A stretch of DNA of 64,000 bases from Fundidesulfovibrio soli (GCF_022808695.1 NZ_JAKZKW010000011.1:1-64000), one strand, 5' to 3'. Numbered from the stretch's first letter, positions 18,298 to 27,124 are shown. The notes: a model not told the origin generated them from the letters alone. Translations and numbers: made by a program.

Positions 18298-18993
18298 GTG
18301 AGAGGATGCGGCGCCAGCCAACCCCGAACAGGAGAACGCCGACACTGCCGCACCTCGAGCCGGGGCCAAGGCCCCAAAGCCGTCGGGCGGAGAACGCCCC
18401 CGGCCGGGCCCATCCAGCCCGACCGGCTCGGGCGCCCAAGGGCCCGAACCGAACGGCGGCAAGACGCGGCACTGGAGACAGGCAACAGGGCAACCAACCG
18501 GATTCCGCTTCGGGCGGGATCAAGCCGGACAGCGTGAGCCTCGAATATTCGCCCCCAACGAGTCGAGGCGACAGCAGCAGGTCCGGGTGGTTCGAATGGA
18601 CGGCACTGGAATCAGGCAACTGCGTAAACAAAAGCCCCAAGCCGCGATCGGCGGGGCAGGCCGGTAAAAAGCCCTCCACGGCCCAAGCGGGAGAGGGCGG
18701 CGAGGTCCCAAGAGGACCCCTACCGGCCAGGTTTTTCGGACAGGCTCTGAGTCAGGTAAACGAGCAACCAAGCGCGCCCAGTCCATGTGGGCTGGCGTGC
18801 CGGACGAAAAAGCCTCCAAAGGCCGCCTGCAGGCGATTCCCGGAGGCCCGAGCGACCAAACGTCCGAGATGGTTTTCGAAACCCTGGAGACAGGCAACCG
18901 GGCAACCGAACCCACAACAAAACACTCCGGCTCACGCATCATGCGTCAGCCCCGTCTGAGCCCCCCTCCCGCGCGGAGGGGGGCTTCTTTTTT
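18298..18993 (+). ncRNA. Candidate large structured non-coding RNA with four ~137-nt units
   Basis: This roughly 700-nt stretch has no convincing coding frame but is packed with hairpins. A core with CAGGCAAC, usually preceded by CTGGA, recurs at 18479, 18613, 18753 (as CAGGTAAA) and 18891, giving spacings of 134, 140 and 138 nt. Each of the first three cores is followed by its own hairpins: an 8-bp stem near 18501-18527 and GCCTCGA/TCGAGGC at 18538-18568; GCCCC/GGGGC with an inner GCCG/CGGC near 18633-18656 and a GGCCGG/CCGGCC closing helix (18659-18664 with 18723-18728); and an imperfect GC-rich stem near 18771-18800. A terminator on the + strand closes the region. A weak promoter (TTGCCA at 18259, TATTTT at 18280, 15-nt spacing) lies upstream. 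It matches no RNA class I know: tmRNA and RNase P landmarks are missing. The strand is set by the terminator. Confidence 0.65.
18960..18993 (+). terminator. Rho-independent terminator of the candidate ncRNA
   Basis: A perfect 10-bp GC stem (18960-18969 with 18975-18984), a 5-nt loop and a TTCTTTTTT tract at 18985-18993. The opposite strand has no T-tract, so it acts on + strand transcripts. Confidence 0.9.
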
Positions 18994-19130
18994 CACCCCG
19001 GCCCAGCCTGCCGGTGAAAATGCCCGCATCCGCCCCTCGCCCCGCAAGTGGGCCGGCCCGGCCTGAAACTCCCGCTGGCGCGGTCCACCGACCCCTTTGC
19101 CTGACCCCGGTTTCGTTGTATCGGGCCTCC

Positions 19131-19805
19131 ATGGACGCACAGCCATTCCAGCTCCCCATCTTCCTGGACCTCTCCGCCGTGTTCCTCATGGCCCTCACGG
19201 GCGTGATCGAGGCCATCCGCCGCGAGTTCGACATCATCGGCCTGTGCGTGCTGGCCCTGGCCACGGGCGTGGGCGGAGCGCTCATCCGCGACGGGGTGTT
19301 CCTGCATGCGGGCGTGCCCGCCGTGCTCTCGGACGACCGCTACCTCATGGTGGTGGCGGCCGCGGCCGTGTTGGGCGTGGCCTTCGGCACCCGGGCGGTG
19401 CTCTCAGAGCGGCTGATCGCCTGGGTGGACGCGGCCGCGCTGGGGGCCTACGCCGTGGTGGGGGTCGAGAAGTCACTCGCCCTGGGCCTGGGCTTCGCCC
19501 CGGCCGTGCTGGTGGGCGTGGTCAACTCCTGCGGCGGCGGCGTGCTGCGCGACCTGTTCACGGGCGAGCGCCCCATGGTCTTCAAACCCGGGCAGTTCTA
19601 CGCCTTCGCCGCGCTCATCGGCTGCCTGGTCTACATCCCTCTGCGCCTGCACACCGCCGCGCCCCCGCTGCTGGCCGCCCTGGCCGCCATCGTGGTCACC
19701 TTCGGGCTGCGCGTGCTGGCCATCACCCGGAACTGGACCACCGCGCCCGTGGGGGAACGGGGGCTGCTCAGCATGAAGCGCAAGACGCGCCGCAAGAAGC
19801 GCTGA
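19131..19805 (+). CDS. TRIC/UPF0126 (YicG-like) membrane protein
   Basis: The 224-residue protein has about seven membrane helices built as two similar halves. Each half carries a Gly-rich signature (ATGVGGALIRDGV and NSCGGGVLRDLFTGE), the hallmark of the UPF0126/TRIC family. Prokaryotic TRIC proteins are trimeric cation channels; some YicG relatives have been linked to glycine uptake. The very basic C-terminal tail (MKRKTRRKKR) faces the cytoplasm. It follows the candidate ncRNA terminator and should have its own promoter in the GC-rich 137-bp gap. Confidence 0.85.
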   Translation: MDAQPFQLPIFLDLSAVFLMALTGVIEAIRREFDIIGLCVLALATGVGGALIRDGVFLHAGVPAVLSDDRYLMVVAAAAVLGVAFGTRAVLSERLIAWVDAAALGAYAVVGVEKSLALGLGFAPAVLVGVVNSCGGGVLRDLFTGERPMVFKPGQFYAFAALIGCLVYIPLRLHTAAPPLLAALAAIVVTFGLRVLAITRNWTTAPVGERGLLSMKRKTRRKKR

Positions 19806-19847
19806 CGCATCCGCCAACGGAATGGGCGTGCCCAGGTCGCGGATTCC

Positions 19848-20678
19848 TCACGCTCCCAGCGGCTCCGGGGCGCTCACGCCAAGGCGGTCGAAATAGCCTG
19901 GCCTTTCGGCCACGTAGCGCATGGAGGCCTTGTAGGCGTCCTGGGTGTGGGGCTCGAAGGTGACGGTGGGCTCCAGGCCGCGCGCCTCCAGCCAGGGGAA
20001 TACGGTTTCCCAGGGGATGGAGCCCTGGCCCAGGCCCTTGTGCTGGTCCGTGGAGCCGTCGTTGTCGTGCAGATGCAGATGGGAGAGCCTGGGCGCGAAG
20101 CCCTCCAGCCACTCCAGCAGGTTGCCCCGCCCCTGCCCGCCCGCGAAGCTGTACCAGTGGCCCACGTCCAGGCAGATGCCCACATTGCGCCCGCGCCCGG
20201 CCAGGGCCTCCACCAGCCGGGCCACCATCCAGGGTTCGGGCTCGAAGGTGTTCTCCAGGTACAGGGGCGGGTGGTCCGGCCAGGCGTCCATCACGGCCTC
20301 CCAGGTCTCCACGGAGCGCTCCAGCCATTGGTCGTAGGTGCGCATGTAGAGCAGGTGGTCGTACTTCACGTGGCCCACCAGGTGCGCGGGCCGGTAGATG
20401 CGCGCGGTCTGCATGGCGCGGACGAGCCTGTCCCGGCTGGCGGCGCGGATCATGGCGTCGGCGCTGCCGGGCTGCAGGTCGAAGAAGGGCAGGTGCAGCG
20501 AAGGGGTCAGGCCCTGGGCGTCCAGCCGCTCGGCCAGTGCCTGGTGCCAGCCCTCCCCGGCGCGGTCCATGAGCACGGGGTCCAGTCCCAGTTCGGGGTT
20601 CACGCCGCGCGCGAGGAACTCCGTAAGCAACTGCGGATCGCGGTGCGCGGCGCGCAGCGTGAGGTTGACGAAAAACAT
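19848..20678 (-). CDS. Xylose-isomerase-like TIM barrel protein (AP endonuclease 2 superfamily)
   Basis: The 276-residue soluble protein has the metal-binding pattern of the sugar isomerase/AP-endonuclease 2 superfamily: HLPFFD, HVKYDH, LENTFE, LDVGHW, LHLHDNDG and VTFEPHT along the strands of a TIM barrel. The superfamily includes sugar isomerases, endonuclease IV and the cobamide hydrolase CbiR, so the reaction is not fixed. The ATG at 20678 has GGAG upstream. It is divergent from thioredoxin, 74 bp apart, and convergent with the TRIC-like gene. Confidence 0.78.
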   Translation of the reverse strand: MFFVNLTLRAAHRDPQLLTEFLARGVNPELGLDPVLMDRAGEGWHQALAERLDAQGLTPSLHLPFFDLQPGSADAMIRAASRDRLVRAMQTARIYRPAHLVGHVKYDHLLYMRTYDQWLERSVETWEAVMDAWPDHPPLYLENTFEPEPWMVARLVEALAGRGRNVGICLDVGHWYSFAGGQGRGNLLEWLEGFAPRLSHLHLHDNDGSTDQHKGLGQGSIPWETVFPWLEARGLEPTVTFEPHTQDAYKASMRYVAERPGYFDRLGVSAPEPLGA

Positions 20679-20752
20679 GGCGTCTCCTGTCGACAATCTG
20701 CTAAAAGCGTCTATTATTTCCTTTTCCAGGCCAATACAACAAGGAGCCGCAC

Positions 20753-21187
20753 ATGTCCGATACGCGCCGCGTCCCATGCCCGCACTGCCACACCAAGAAC
20801 CGCGTCATCCCCGGCAAGGAGCTTTCGGCCGTGTGCGGCAAGTGCTCCAAGCCCCTGTTCCCCGGCAGATCCGTGGAACTCACGGAGGCCACCTTCCCCA
20901 AGCACGTTCTCGAATCCGACGTGCCCGTGCTGGTGGACTTCTGGGCGCCCTGGTGCGGCCCGTGCAAGATGATGGCGAACGCCTTCGAGGAGGTGGCCCG
21001 CCGCCTGGAGCCTGAAATCCGCGCCGCCAAGGTCAACACCGAGACGGAACAGGTGCTGGCTGGACAGATGGGCATCCGCAGCATTCCCACTTTGATACTG
21101 TTCAAGAACGGCCGCGCCGTGGACTCCATCTCCGGAGCCCTGGACGCCAACAACCTTGAAAGCTGGGCCAGATCCCGCGCCATGTAG
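20753..21187 (+). CDS. Thioredoxin 2 (zinc-containing thioredoxin)
   Basis: The 144-residue protein has an N-terminal zinc-binding extension with two Cys pairs (CPHCHTK and CGKCSKP) before the thioredoxin fold. The active site is WCGPC, and the cis-proline is in SIPTLILF. This arrangement is typical of TrxC. It is a cytoplasmic disulfide reductase, in other bacteria tied to oxidative stress. AAGGAGC stands 7 nt before the ATG. It is followed by a 246-bp gap before the PocR kinase. Confidence 0.93.
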   Translation: MSDTRRVPCPHCHTKNRVIPGKELSAVCGKCSKPLFPGRSVELTEATFPKHVLESDVPVLVDFWAPWCGPCKMMANAFEEVARRLEPEIRAAKVNTETEQVLAGQMGIRSIPTLILFKNGRAVDSISGALDANNLESWARSRAM

Positions 21188-21433
21188 ACCATCCTCCCCG
21201 GGGCGCCGGCCGGCGCCCCGCCCCCGCGCCATCCATACCGCGAAAGTAGCCTTTGCATTTGTTCTTGCCCTGAAATTGGGAAGGGGTGTAACTTCCAAGC
21301 AAAGAAAACAAATCAGGACGCCCGCTTCTCCCGCGCGGGCGCGTTTCGGCTCAGTGCGTCCGCGTCTGCCACGACGCTTCCGCCCAAACCGGGCGCAACA
21401 CTTCCGCTCCCGTCGGAATGCGAGCGCAAGGAC

Positions 21434-23935
21434 ATGCACAACGGCCAGTCAGGCACCTGCGAATTCGAGCTTTCCAGCCTCTTCGACATGGAGGAGCTGC
21501 AGGCCATGCAGGACGCCTTCGCCCTCGCTACGGGCGTGGCCTCCGTTGTCACTGATACCCGCGGCACCCCCCTCACCAGGCCGAGCAACTTCTGCAGGCT
21601 CTGCAAAGACATCATCCGCAAGACTGAAACAGGCCGGCTGAACTGCTTCAAGTCCGACTCCGTGCTGGGCCGGTTCAACCCGGTGGGCCCAACCGTGCGC
21701 CGCTGCCTGAGCAGCGGGCTCTGGGACGCGGGAGCCTGCATCGTGGTGGGCGGCATGCACGTGGCCAACTGGCTGATCGGACAGGTGCGGGTGGACATGG
21801 CCGACGACGAATCCATACTCGCCTACGCCGACGCCATCGGAGCCGACAGGGACGCCTACCGCGAGGCCCTCTTCGAGGTGCCCATCATGCCCATGGAGCG
21901 GTTCCAGGCCGTCGCCAGGGCCCTGTACCTCATCGCCAACAAGCTGGCCGAATCCGCCTACCAGAACCTTCGCCAGGCCCAAATCATCCGGGAGAAAAGC
22001 GCCGCCGAAAGGTCCTTGCGCGCCAGCGAGGGCCGCTTCCGGCGGCTGCTTGAGATGGCACCCTTGCCCATCTCCATCTGCGGTCCGGATGGAAGCGTCG
22101 AATACCTCAACGAGAAATTCCTGAGCACCTTCGGCTACACCATCGATGACATTCCGCATCTGGACGACTGGTGGCCCCTGGCCTACCCCGACCCGGCTTA
22201 CCGAGCCTATGTGCACGAAAGCTGGCGGAGCAGGATGACCCTCGCGCATATCCCCCCCAAGCCGTTCGAGGTGACATGCAAGGACGGCTCGATTCGCCAC
22301 GTGGAGATATCGGGAGCCAACATCGGCGAGAACATCCTGATCCTCTTCCGGGACGTCACCGAACAGCACCTGGCCGCACTCAAGCAGCGCGAGAGCGAGG
22401 AGAGTCTCCAGACCATCTTCGACTCCGTGAGCGAGTGCATCTTCGTGCACGACACCGGCTCCGGCGCCCTGTTGGACGTCAACCAGCGGGCCTGCGAGAC
22501 CTACGGCTACTCCCGCGAGGAACTGCTCGCGCTGGACGTGGGCCAGCTCAGCTCCGGCGAACCGCCCTATGACCAGCGCCATGCCTTGGCGGTGATGCGC
22601 AAGGCCACCAAGGGCCAGACCCAGACCCTGGAATGGCGCGCGCGCAAGCGCTCGGGCGAGCTTTTCTGGATGGAGGTCTCCTGCCGGATAGCCCGCTTCG
22701 GCCAGCAGGACCGCCTGATCGTCTCCGGACGCGACATCTCCGACCGAAGACAGGCCCAGGAGGCCATGCTGCGGGAGAAGGCATTCTCCGAGGCCGTCAT
22801 GGACAGCATTCCGGGGCTTCTCTACGTCTACGACGACCAGGGCCGCCTGGTGCGCTGGAACAGGAAGCACTCCGAGCTCACCGGCTACTCGGACGAGGAG
22901 CTGGCCCGCATGACCCTCTTCGACTGGTACAAGGACGACCCAGAAGAGATCGCGAACATCACCGCCGCCGTGGCGCGCATCCCCGTGGACGGCTACTCCG
23001 AGGCCGAGGGCAACCTGCAGTGCAAGGACGGCTCCAAGAGGCTCTTCCTGTTCACCGCCGTGCCGCTGACCATGGAAGGCAAGAACTACTTCACCGGCAT
23101 CGGCATCGACATCACCGAACGCAAGCGCATGAACGAGCTCATGGTCCAGACCGAGAAGATGATGAGCATCGGCGGGCTGGCAGCGGGAATGGCTCATGAG
23201 ATCAACAACCCGCTCTCGGCCATCCTGCAGAGCGCCCAGGTGCTCAGGATGCGCCTCTTCTCCGAAACTTCGGCCAACATCGCCGCCGCCGAGGCCACCG
23301 GCTGCGCCATGGCTCCCCTGCGGGACTACCTGGAGAAGCGCAGCATCCCCCGGATGCTCGAAGGCATCGAGGAAGCCGGGCGCAGGGCCGCGCGCATCGT
23401 GGCCCACATGCTGGAGTTCAGCCGCAAGGCCGAGTCCTCCAAGTCTCCGGTGCCCGTGGGCGAACTGTTCGCCAAGGCCGTGGAGTTCTGCTCCAACGAC
23501 TACGACCTGAAGAAAAAGTACGACTTCCGCAAGATCAGCATCCACACCGACATCGAAGAGGGCCTGCCTCCCGTGCCCTGCACCTCCACCCAGATCGAGC
23601 AAGTGCTCATGAACCTGCTCAGGAACGCCGCCCAGGCCATGAACGCGGCACGGGAGAACGGTCGCGAGCCACGCATCGACCTCCGGGCGCACAGGGAAGG
23701 GGATGGCGTCGTGCTGGAGGTGGCCGACAACGGCCCGGGCATGCCCGAAGCCGTTCGCAAGCGCGTGTTCGAGCCTTTCTTCACCACCAAGGGCACGGGC
23801 GAAGGCACGGGCCTGGGGCTTTCGGTCTCCTATTTCATCATCGTGGACAACCACAAGGGCAGCATCGAGGTGGACTCGGCCCCCGGGGCGGGCACCCGCT
23901 TCGCCATCCGCCTCCCCCTGCACCCCACGGGCTGA
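21434..23935 (+). CDS. PocR-domain multi-PAS sensor histidine kinase
   Basis: The 833-residue soluble kinase has no membrane segments. Residues about 10-170 form a PocR-type sensory domain (FCRLCKDI and nearby Cys). PAS domains follow at about 195-310, 320-435 and 445-560. The histidine kinase core has the phospho-acceptor His in AAGMAHEINNPLSAIL, then N box NLLRNAAQAM, G1 DNGPGMPE and GTGLGLSVS. PocR domains bind small organic molecules or metals in known cases. No response regulator is adjacent, so this is an orphan kinase. The ATG at 21434 has AAGGA 5 nt upstream. Confidence 0.9.
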   Translation: MHNGQSGTCEFELSSLFDMEELQAMQDAFALATGVASVVTDTRGTPLTRPSNFCRLCKDIIRKTETGRLNCFKSDSVLGRFNPVGPTVRRCLSSGLWDAGACIVVGGMHVANWLIGQVRVDMADDESILAYADAIGADRDAYREALFEVPIMPMERFQAVARALYLIANKLAESAYQNLRQAQIIREKSAAERSLRASEGRFRRLLEMAPLPISICGPDGSVEYLNEKFLSTFGYTIDDIPHLDDWWPLAYPDPAYRAYVHESWRSRMTLAHIPPKPFEVTCKDGSIRHVEISGANIGENILILFRDVTEQHLAALKQRESEESLQTIFDSVSECIFVHDTGSGALLDVNQRACETYGYSREELLALDVGQLSSGEPPYDQRHALAVMRKATKGQTQTLEWRARKRSGELFWMEVSCRIARFGQQDRLIVSGRDISDRRQAQEAMLREKAFSEAVMDSIPGLLYVYDDQGRLVRWNRKHSELTGYSDEELARMTLFDWYKDDPEEIANITAAVARIPVDGYSEAEGNLQCKDGSKRLFLFTAVPLTMEGKNYFTGIGIDITERKRMNELMVQTEKMMSIGGLAAGMAHEINNPLSAILQSAQVLRMRLFSETSANIAAAEATGCAMAPLRDYLEKRSIPRMLEGIEEAGRRAARIVAHMLEFSRKAESSKSPVPVGELFAKAVEFCSNDYDLKKKYDFRKISIHTDIEEGLPPVPCTSTQIEQVLMNLLRNAAQAMNAARENGREPRIDLRAHREGDGVVLEVADNGPGMPEAVRKRVFEPFFTTKGTGEGTGLGLSVSYFIIVDNHKGSIEVDSAPGAGTRFAIRLPLHPTG

Positions 23936-23952
23936 AAGCCGCGCCGGAAAGT

Positions 23953-23991
23953 AAAAAAAGAACCCCGCCGGGAGGTGTCGCCCGGCGGGGT
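23953..23991 (-). terminator. Terminator between convergent kinase and Spy-like genes
   Basis: A perfect 11-bp stem (23962-23972 with 23981-23991) has an 8-nt loop. The A-run at 23953-23959 gives a T-tract on the minus strand. On the + strand only a weak T-rich stretch follows, so it mainly serves the minus-strand gene. Confidence 0.85.
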
Positions 23992-24015
23992 CTTGCTTGT
24001 TGCCGCCTCAGCCGA

Positions 24016-24522
24016 TCAGGACTTCAGGGTCTGGTCGATCCACTCGTCGAGCTTCCTGCCCTTGTCCTGGAAACTATCCTTGAACTTGTCTTTGCGCTCC
24101 TGCTTGAGCTGGGCCAGCTTGACCTTCTGCTCCTGGGTGAGCACCCCGTCGATTCGGGCCTTGACCTTGCCCGCGTGCACCGCAAGCTCCTCCCCGGCCT
24201 TGGACACGACCTGGGCGGCCTTGCGCACCGCGGTCTCGTCGCCGGGGGCGGAATCCATCACGGCGTGCATGCCGTCCATGGCCTTGCGCATGGATTCGCG
24301 CAGGGCCTTGCCCTGTTCGCGGCTTTCCTTGAGGATCTGGGCCACGGAGCGCTTCTGCTCCGCGGAGAGGCCAAGCTCCTCCGACATCTTGATTATGCCG
24401 CGCCCGCCGTCGTGCATGAAGCCTCCGCCCGGATGCGGCGGCATCTGCGGGGCGTCCTGCGCCGCGTAGGCCGACACGGCCAGCGCGGCCACGACCGCCA
24501 GTGCTGCTGCGAAATGTTTCAT
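24016..24522 (-). CDS. Periplasmic Spy/CpxP-like LTXXQ protein
   Basis: The 168-residue exported protein has a signal peptide of about 24 residues. It is followed by helical, Lys/Glu-rich sequence with two LTxxQ-type repeats (LGLSAEQKRSV and VLTQEQKVKL), the signature of the Spy/CpxP/Zra family. Relatives are periplasmic chaperones or metal and stress sensors. The ATG at 24522 has GGAGG 9 nt upstream and yields a clean signal peptide. Monocistronic, divergent from the DUF3124 gene. Confidence 0.85.
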   Translation of the reverse strand: MKHFAAALAVVAALAVSAYAAQDAPQMPPHPGGGFMHDGGRGIIKMSEELGLSAEQKRSVAQILKESREQGKALRESMRKAMDGMHAVMDSAPGDETAVRKAAQVVSKAGEELAVHAGKVKARIDGVLTQEQKVKLAQLKQERKDKFKDSFQDKGRKLDEWIDQTLKS

Positions 24523-24688
24523 TGCGATAACCTCCGAGAGTGATTCGATGCGAACGCGTTCGATGTGATAGTGCCCTCCAGCCCGGGATCGGTTACATCG
24601 CACTTCCACGTTGCATGGACCCGCCCGGGAACGCTATTGAATCCGTGCCCGGCGTCGGAAGCCGCCATCACAACGGCAAGGAGGCCCC

Positions 24689-25150
24689 ATGCTGCCCACG
24701 GCCCTTCGCACACTTCTCTGCGCACTCCTGCTCGCGGCGCTGGCGCACGCCCCGGCCCGCGCCCAGACGCCGGCCGCCCAGGCCATCTACGTGCCCTGCT
24801 ACTCCCACATCTACCACGGCATGAAGAACCTGCCACTGGACCTGACGGTAACGCTCTCCATCCGCAACACGGACCCCGAGCGCCCCCTCCGGCTCGTCTC
24901 CGTGGACTACTACGACACCAACGGCGGGCTTGTGCGCTCCTACCTGACGGAAAAGGCGACGCTCGGCCCCATGATGACCTGGGAGGCCATCGTGGCCGAG
25001 CGGGACCGCTCCGGGGGATCCGGAGCCAACTTCCTGGTGCGCTGGGAGGCCGACGCCCCGGTGAGCCAACCCCTGGCCGAGGCCGTGATGATCGGCACCA
25101 GCTCACAGCAAGGCATCTCGTTCTCTTCCCGCGGGGTGCCGGTGCGCTGA
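24689..25150 (+). CDS. Secreted DUF3124 protein
   Basis: The 153-residue protein has a signal peptide (about 1-25). The mature part matches the DUF3124 pattern: IYVPCYSHIYHG, then LTVTLSIRNTDP and VDYYDTNGGLVR. The family has no established function; the fold looks like a small periplasmic beta-sandwich. AAGGAGGCCCC precedes the ATG. It is followed 87 bp later by a Cys-rich lipoprotein on the same strand, possibly in one transcript. Confidence 0.82.
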   Translation: MLPTALRTLLCALLLAALAHAPARAQTPAAQAIYVPCYSHIYHGMKNLPLDLTVTLSIRNTDPERPLRLVSVDYYDTNGGLVRSYLTEKATLGPMMTWEAIVAERDRSGGSGANFLVRWEADAPVSQPLAEAVMIGTSSQQGISFSSRGVPVR

Positions 25151-25237
25151 GGCTCCGCCGGGGATGTTGCTTTCCGCGGGCGCACGTGTATTCATGCCTT
25201 GTCGGGCCCTGTCAGGCGCCCAAGGAGGAAAAATCCC

Positions 25238-25576
25238 ATGCGTACTCTGTCGCTCTGCGCGCTGCTGACGGTGCTTGCCGCCACCGCCGGCTGCCTGGCC
25301 ACGACCCCCCTGACCATCTCCGAATTCAGGGGCAACTGCTACCAGACCAGCACGGGCCGATTCAGCGACTGCGACTCCATTCAGGTATGCGAGGCCTACG
25401 CCACCATGCTCGAAGCCGAGGTGGCCAACCAGGAATCCTGCATGGCCGGATGCCAGAAATCCTACGCCATCCTCACACGGCAGTACGCCTACGGTGGCTG
25501 CGGCCCGGTTGTGGACGCCGGGAACGACTGGTGCGTCCGCTTCTGCCGCACCAACTACCCGCCGTCCGGTAAATGA
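25238..25576 (+). CDS. Small cysteine-rich lipoprotein, function unknown
   Basis: The 112-residue protein has an N-terminal lipoprotein signal ending in ATAGC (Cys19 the likely lipidated residue). Eight further Cys follow, including CMAGC and CVRFC pairs, enough for four disulfides in the periplasm. I do not recognise a family. AAGGAGGA lies 6-7 nt before the ATG, a strong ribosome site. Same strand as the DUF3124 gene and the 81-residue protein after it. Confidence 0.78.
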   Translation: MRTLSLCALLTVLAATAGCLATTPLTISEFRGNCYQTSTGRFSDCDSIQVCEAYATMLEAEVANQESCMAGCQKSYAILTRQYAYGGCGPVVDAGNDWCVRFCRTNYPPSGK

Positions 25577-25624
25577 CGGCCCGGCAAGGCTATCACACCC
25601 AACGCGCAACCCTGGAGGTTCCAT

Positions 25625-25870
25625 ATGGAATGGATCGATAAAGTGAAGGGTTTCTTCGCGGGAGAAAGGAGGGACCTGACAGACCCCGAAATCCGCAAAG
25701 AGGCATTCTTCCTGCTGTCCGAGATCTACGGCATCGCCCGCTGGGACGAATTCGCCATGACGGTGCGCCAGACCATCATCACCCGCCACCCGGTGCAGAA
25801 ACCCTCCTTCGCGGAGATGGAGGCGGAGATGAGAGAGGTTCACAAACTCTTCGAGCCCTGGCTGAACTGA
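25625..25870 (+). CDS. Small conserved-looking hypothetical protein (81 aa)
   Basis: This short soluble protein has no signal peptide. It is rich in charged helices (EIRKEAFFLLSEIYGIARWDEFAMTV) and ends in an acidic helix with a Leu/Phe/Trp face. GGAGGTTCCAT precedes the ATG. No family is recognised. It follows the cysteine-rich lipoprotein by 48 bp and may be cotranscribed with it. Confidence 0.65.
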   Translation: MEWIDKVKGFFAGERRDLTDPEIRKEAFFLLSEIYGIARWDEFAMTVRQTIITRHPVQKPSFAEMEAEMREVHKLFEPWLN

Positions 25871-25932
25871 TCGCCCTAACCCGGACGCGCCTGCCCGCCG
25901 GGGTGCGCCCCGCCTTTCCACGCTCTAAAGAA

Positions 25933-25968
25933 CCGGGAGCGGACGCCAGTGCGCGTCGCGGCTCCCGG
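25933..25968. terminator. Bidirectional terminator between convergent genes
   Basis: CCGGGAGC (25933-25940) pairs with GCTCCCGG (25961-25968), with an inner GC-rich stem. CTTTCTC follows on the + strand and TTCTTTAG on the minus strand. Confidence 0.7.
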
Positions 25969-25999
25969 CTTTCTCGCCTTCCGGGCCGGGTCTGCCCCT

Positions 26000-27124
26000 C
26001 TATTCTTTGCCGCGCCGGGGCACCAGAACGTTGACCGGCTCCTGAATGGACCGCGTCCTGGAAAGGCTCGTCAGCCTCCCCAGCATGTAGCCGCTCAGCT
26101 CCAGTCCTTTGGCCAGCACCAGCACACCTTCCGGCGTGCGCGCGTCCTGCGCGAGGATCATGCCCGGCTCCAGCCCCGAAAGCGGCACCTGGAGCAGTTC
26201 GTACCCTTCCTGGCGCAGCACGGTGCGCTCGAAGGCCAGGAACACGTCCTCTCCGTAAGCCTGCCTCCCTTTGGAAAGCTCCGCCGCAGCCTCGTCGCGG
26301 GCCATGCCGCGCTGGAGCAGGTCGTCGAAGTCCTGGGCCAGTTTGAGCAGCCTGGCCCCAAGCGGGGGGGTCCGCTCCTGGCAGAGCCCGCTGGTCTGGC
26401 AGGCGATGATCTGGCTCACCTCCTCCATGCGCGGGATGTTCGAAACCAGGCTCACGGCAATGCTTATGCGCATGTCGTAGATCTGCTGCTCCTCGGGGCT
26501 CAGCTTCTCGCCCGCGTACTTGCGGTGCAGGATGTCTTCCGGGATGGACACGCACCCGATCTGCGAGAGCATGGCCGCCAGTTCGTACTTCCAGGCCCCG
26601 CTCAGGCCCAGCTCCGCCACGGTCTCGGTGACGGTGCGCTTGATGCGCTCGCCGCGGCCGAAGGCCTCCGGGTTCACCAGGGAGAGTATCTCGGTGAGTA
26701 TCTTGATGGAGCCGCGCAGCGTGCCGCGCAGCAGCTCCTTTTCGGCGGTCACCAGCCTGTGCTGCTCCACGCAGGCGTCCAGGGTGCGGATCAGGACTTC
26801 GGTTGAGCAGGGCTTGGTCAGGAAGCGGAAGACGTGCCCCTCGTTGATGGCCGCGATGGCCGAGTCCACGTCGGCGTAGCCGGTGAGCATCACGCGCACC
26901 GTGTTGGGTGAGCTCTCCCCGATGAGCGAGAGCAGCTTGATGCCGTTCATGCGCGGCATCTTGAAGTCGGAGACAACCACCGCGAAAGGGCCCTCCTCGG
27001 CCGCCATGCGCAGGGCCTCCTCCGGGCCCAGGGCGGTGTGCACGTCGAATTGCCTGCGCAGGGTCAGGCGGAAGGTGTTGAGGATCTGCTGGTCGTCGTC
27101 CACGAACAGGACTCTGGCTGCCAT
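26000..27124 (-). CDS. Response regulator with a degenerate HD-GYP-like output domain
   Basis: The 374-residue protein has an N-terminal receiver (Asp9-Asp11 acidic pocket, phospho-acceptor Asp53 in SDFKMPRMNG, Lys104 in FLTKPCS) followed by an RpfG-like HD domain. The position that normally reads HDIGKIGIPD reads SQIGCVSIPEDIL, and the expected HD and GYP metal ligands are not visible. The output therefore probably no longer hydrolyses cyclic di-GMP but may still bind partners. No kinase is adjacent. The ATG at 27124 is at the usual distance from the receiver start. Confidence 0.85.
   Translation of the reverse strand: MAARVLFVDDDQQILNTFRLTLRRQFDVHTALGPEEALRMAAEEGPFAVVVSDFKMPRMNGIKLLSLIGESSPNTVRVMLTGYADVDSAIAAINEGHVFRFLTKPCSTEVLIRTLDACVEQHRLVTAEKELLRGTLRGSIKILTEILSLVNPEAFGRGERIKRTVTETVAELGLSGAWKYELAAMLSQIGCVSIPEDILHRKYAGEKLSPEEQQIYDMRISIAVSLVSNIPRMEEVSQIIACQTSGLCQERTPPLGARLLKLAQDFDDLLQRGMARDEAAAELSKGRQAYGEDVFLAFERTVLRQEGYELLQVPLSGLEPGMILAQDARTPEGVLVLAKGLELSGYMLGRLTSLSRTRSIQEPVNVLVPRRGKE

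Noticed and set aside
18306-18959. Open frames on both strands across the hairpin-rich region
   Set aside because: They lack ribosome sites and recognisable domains, and their low-complexity sequences follow the repeats. A structured RNA explains the region better.
18298-18993. RNase P RNA or tmRNA
   Set aside because: The conserved core sequences of both are absent.
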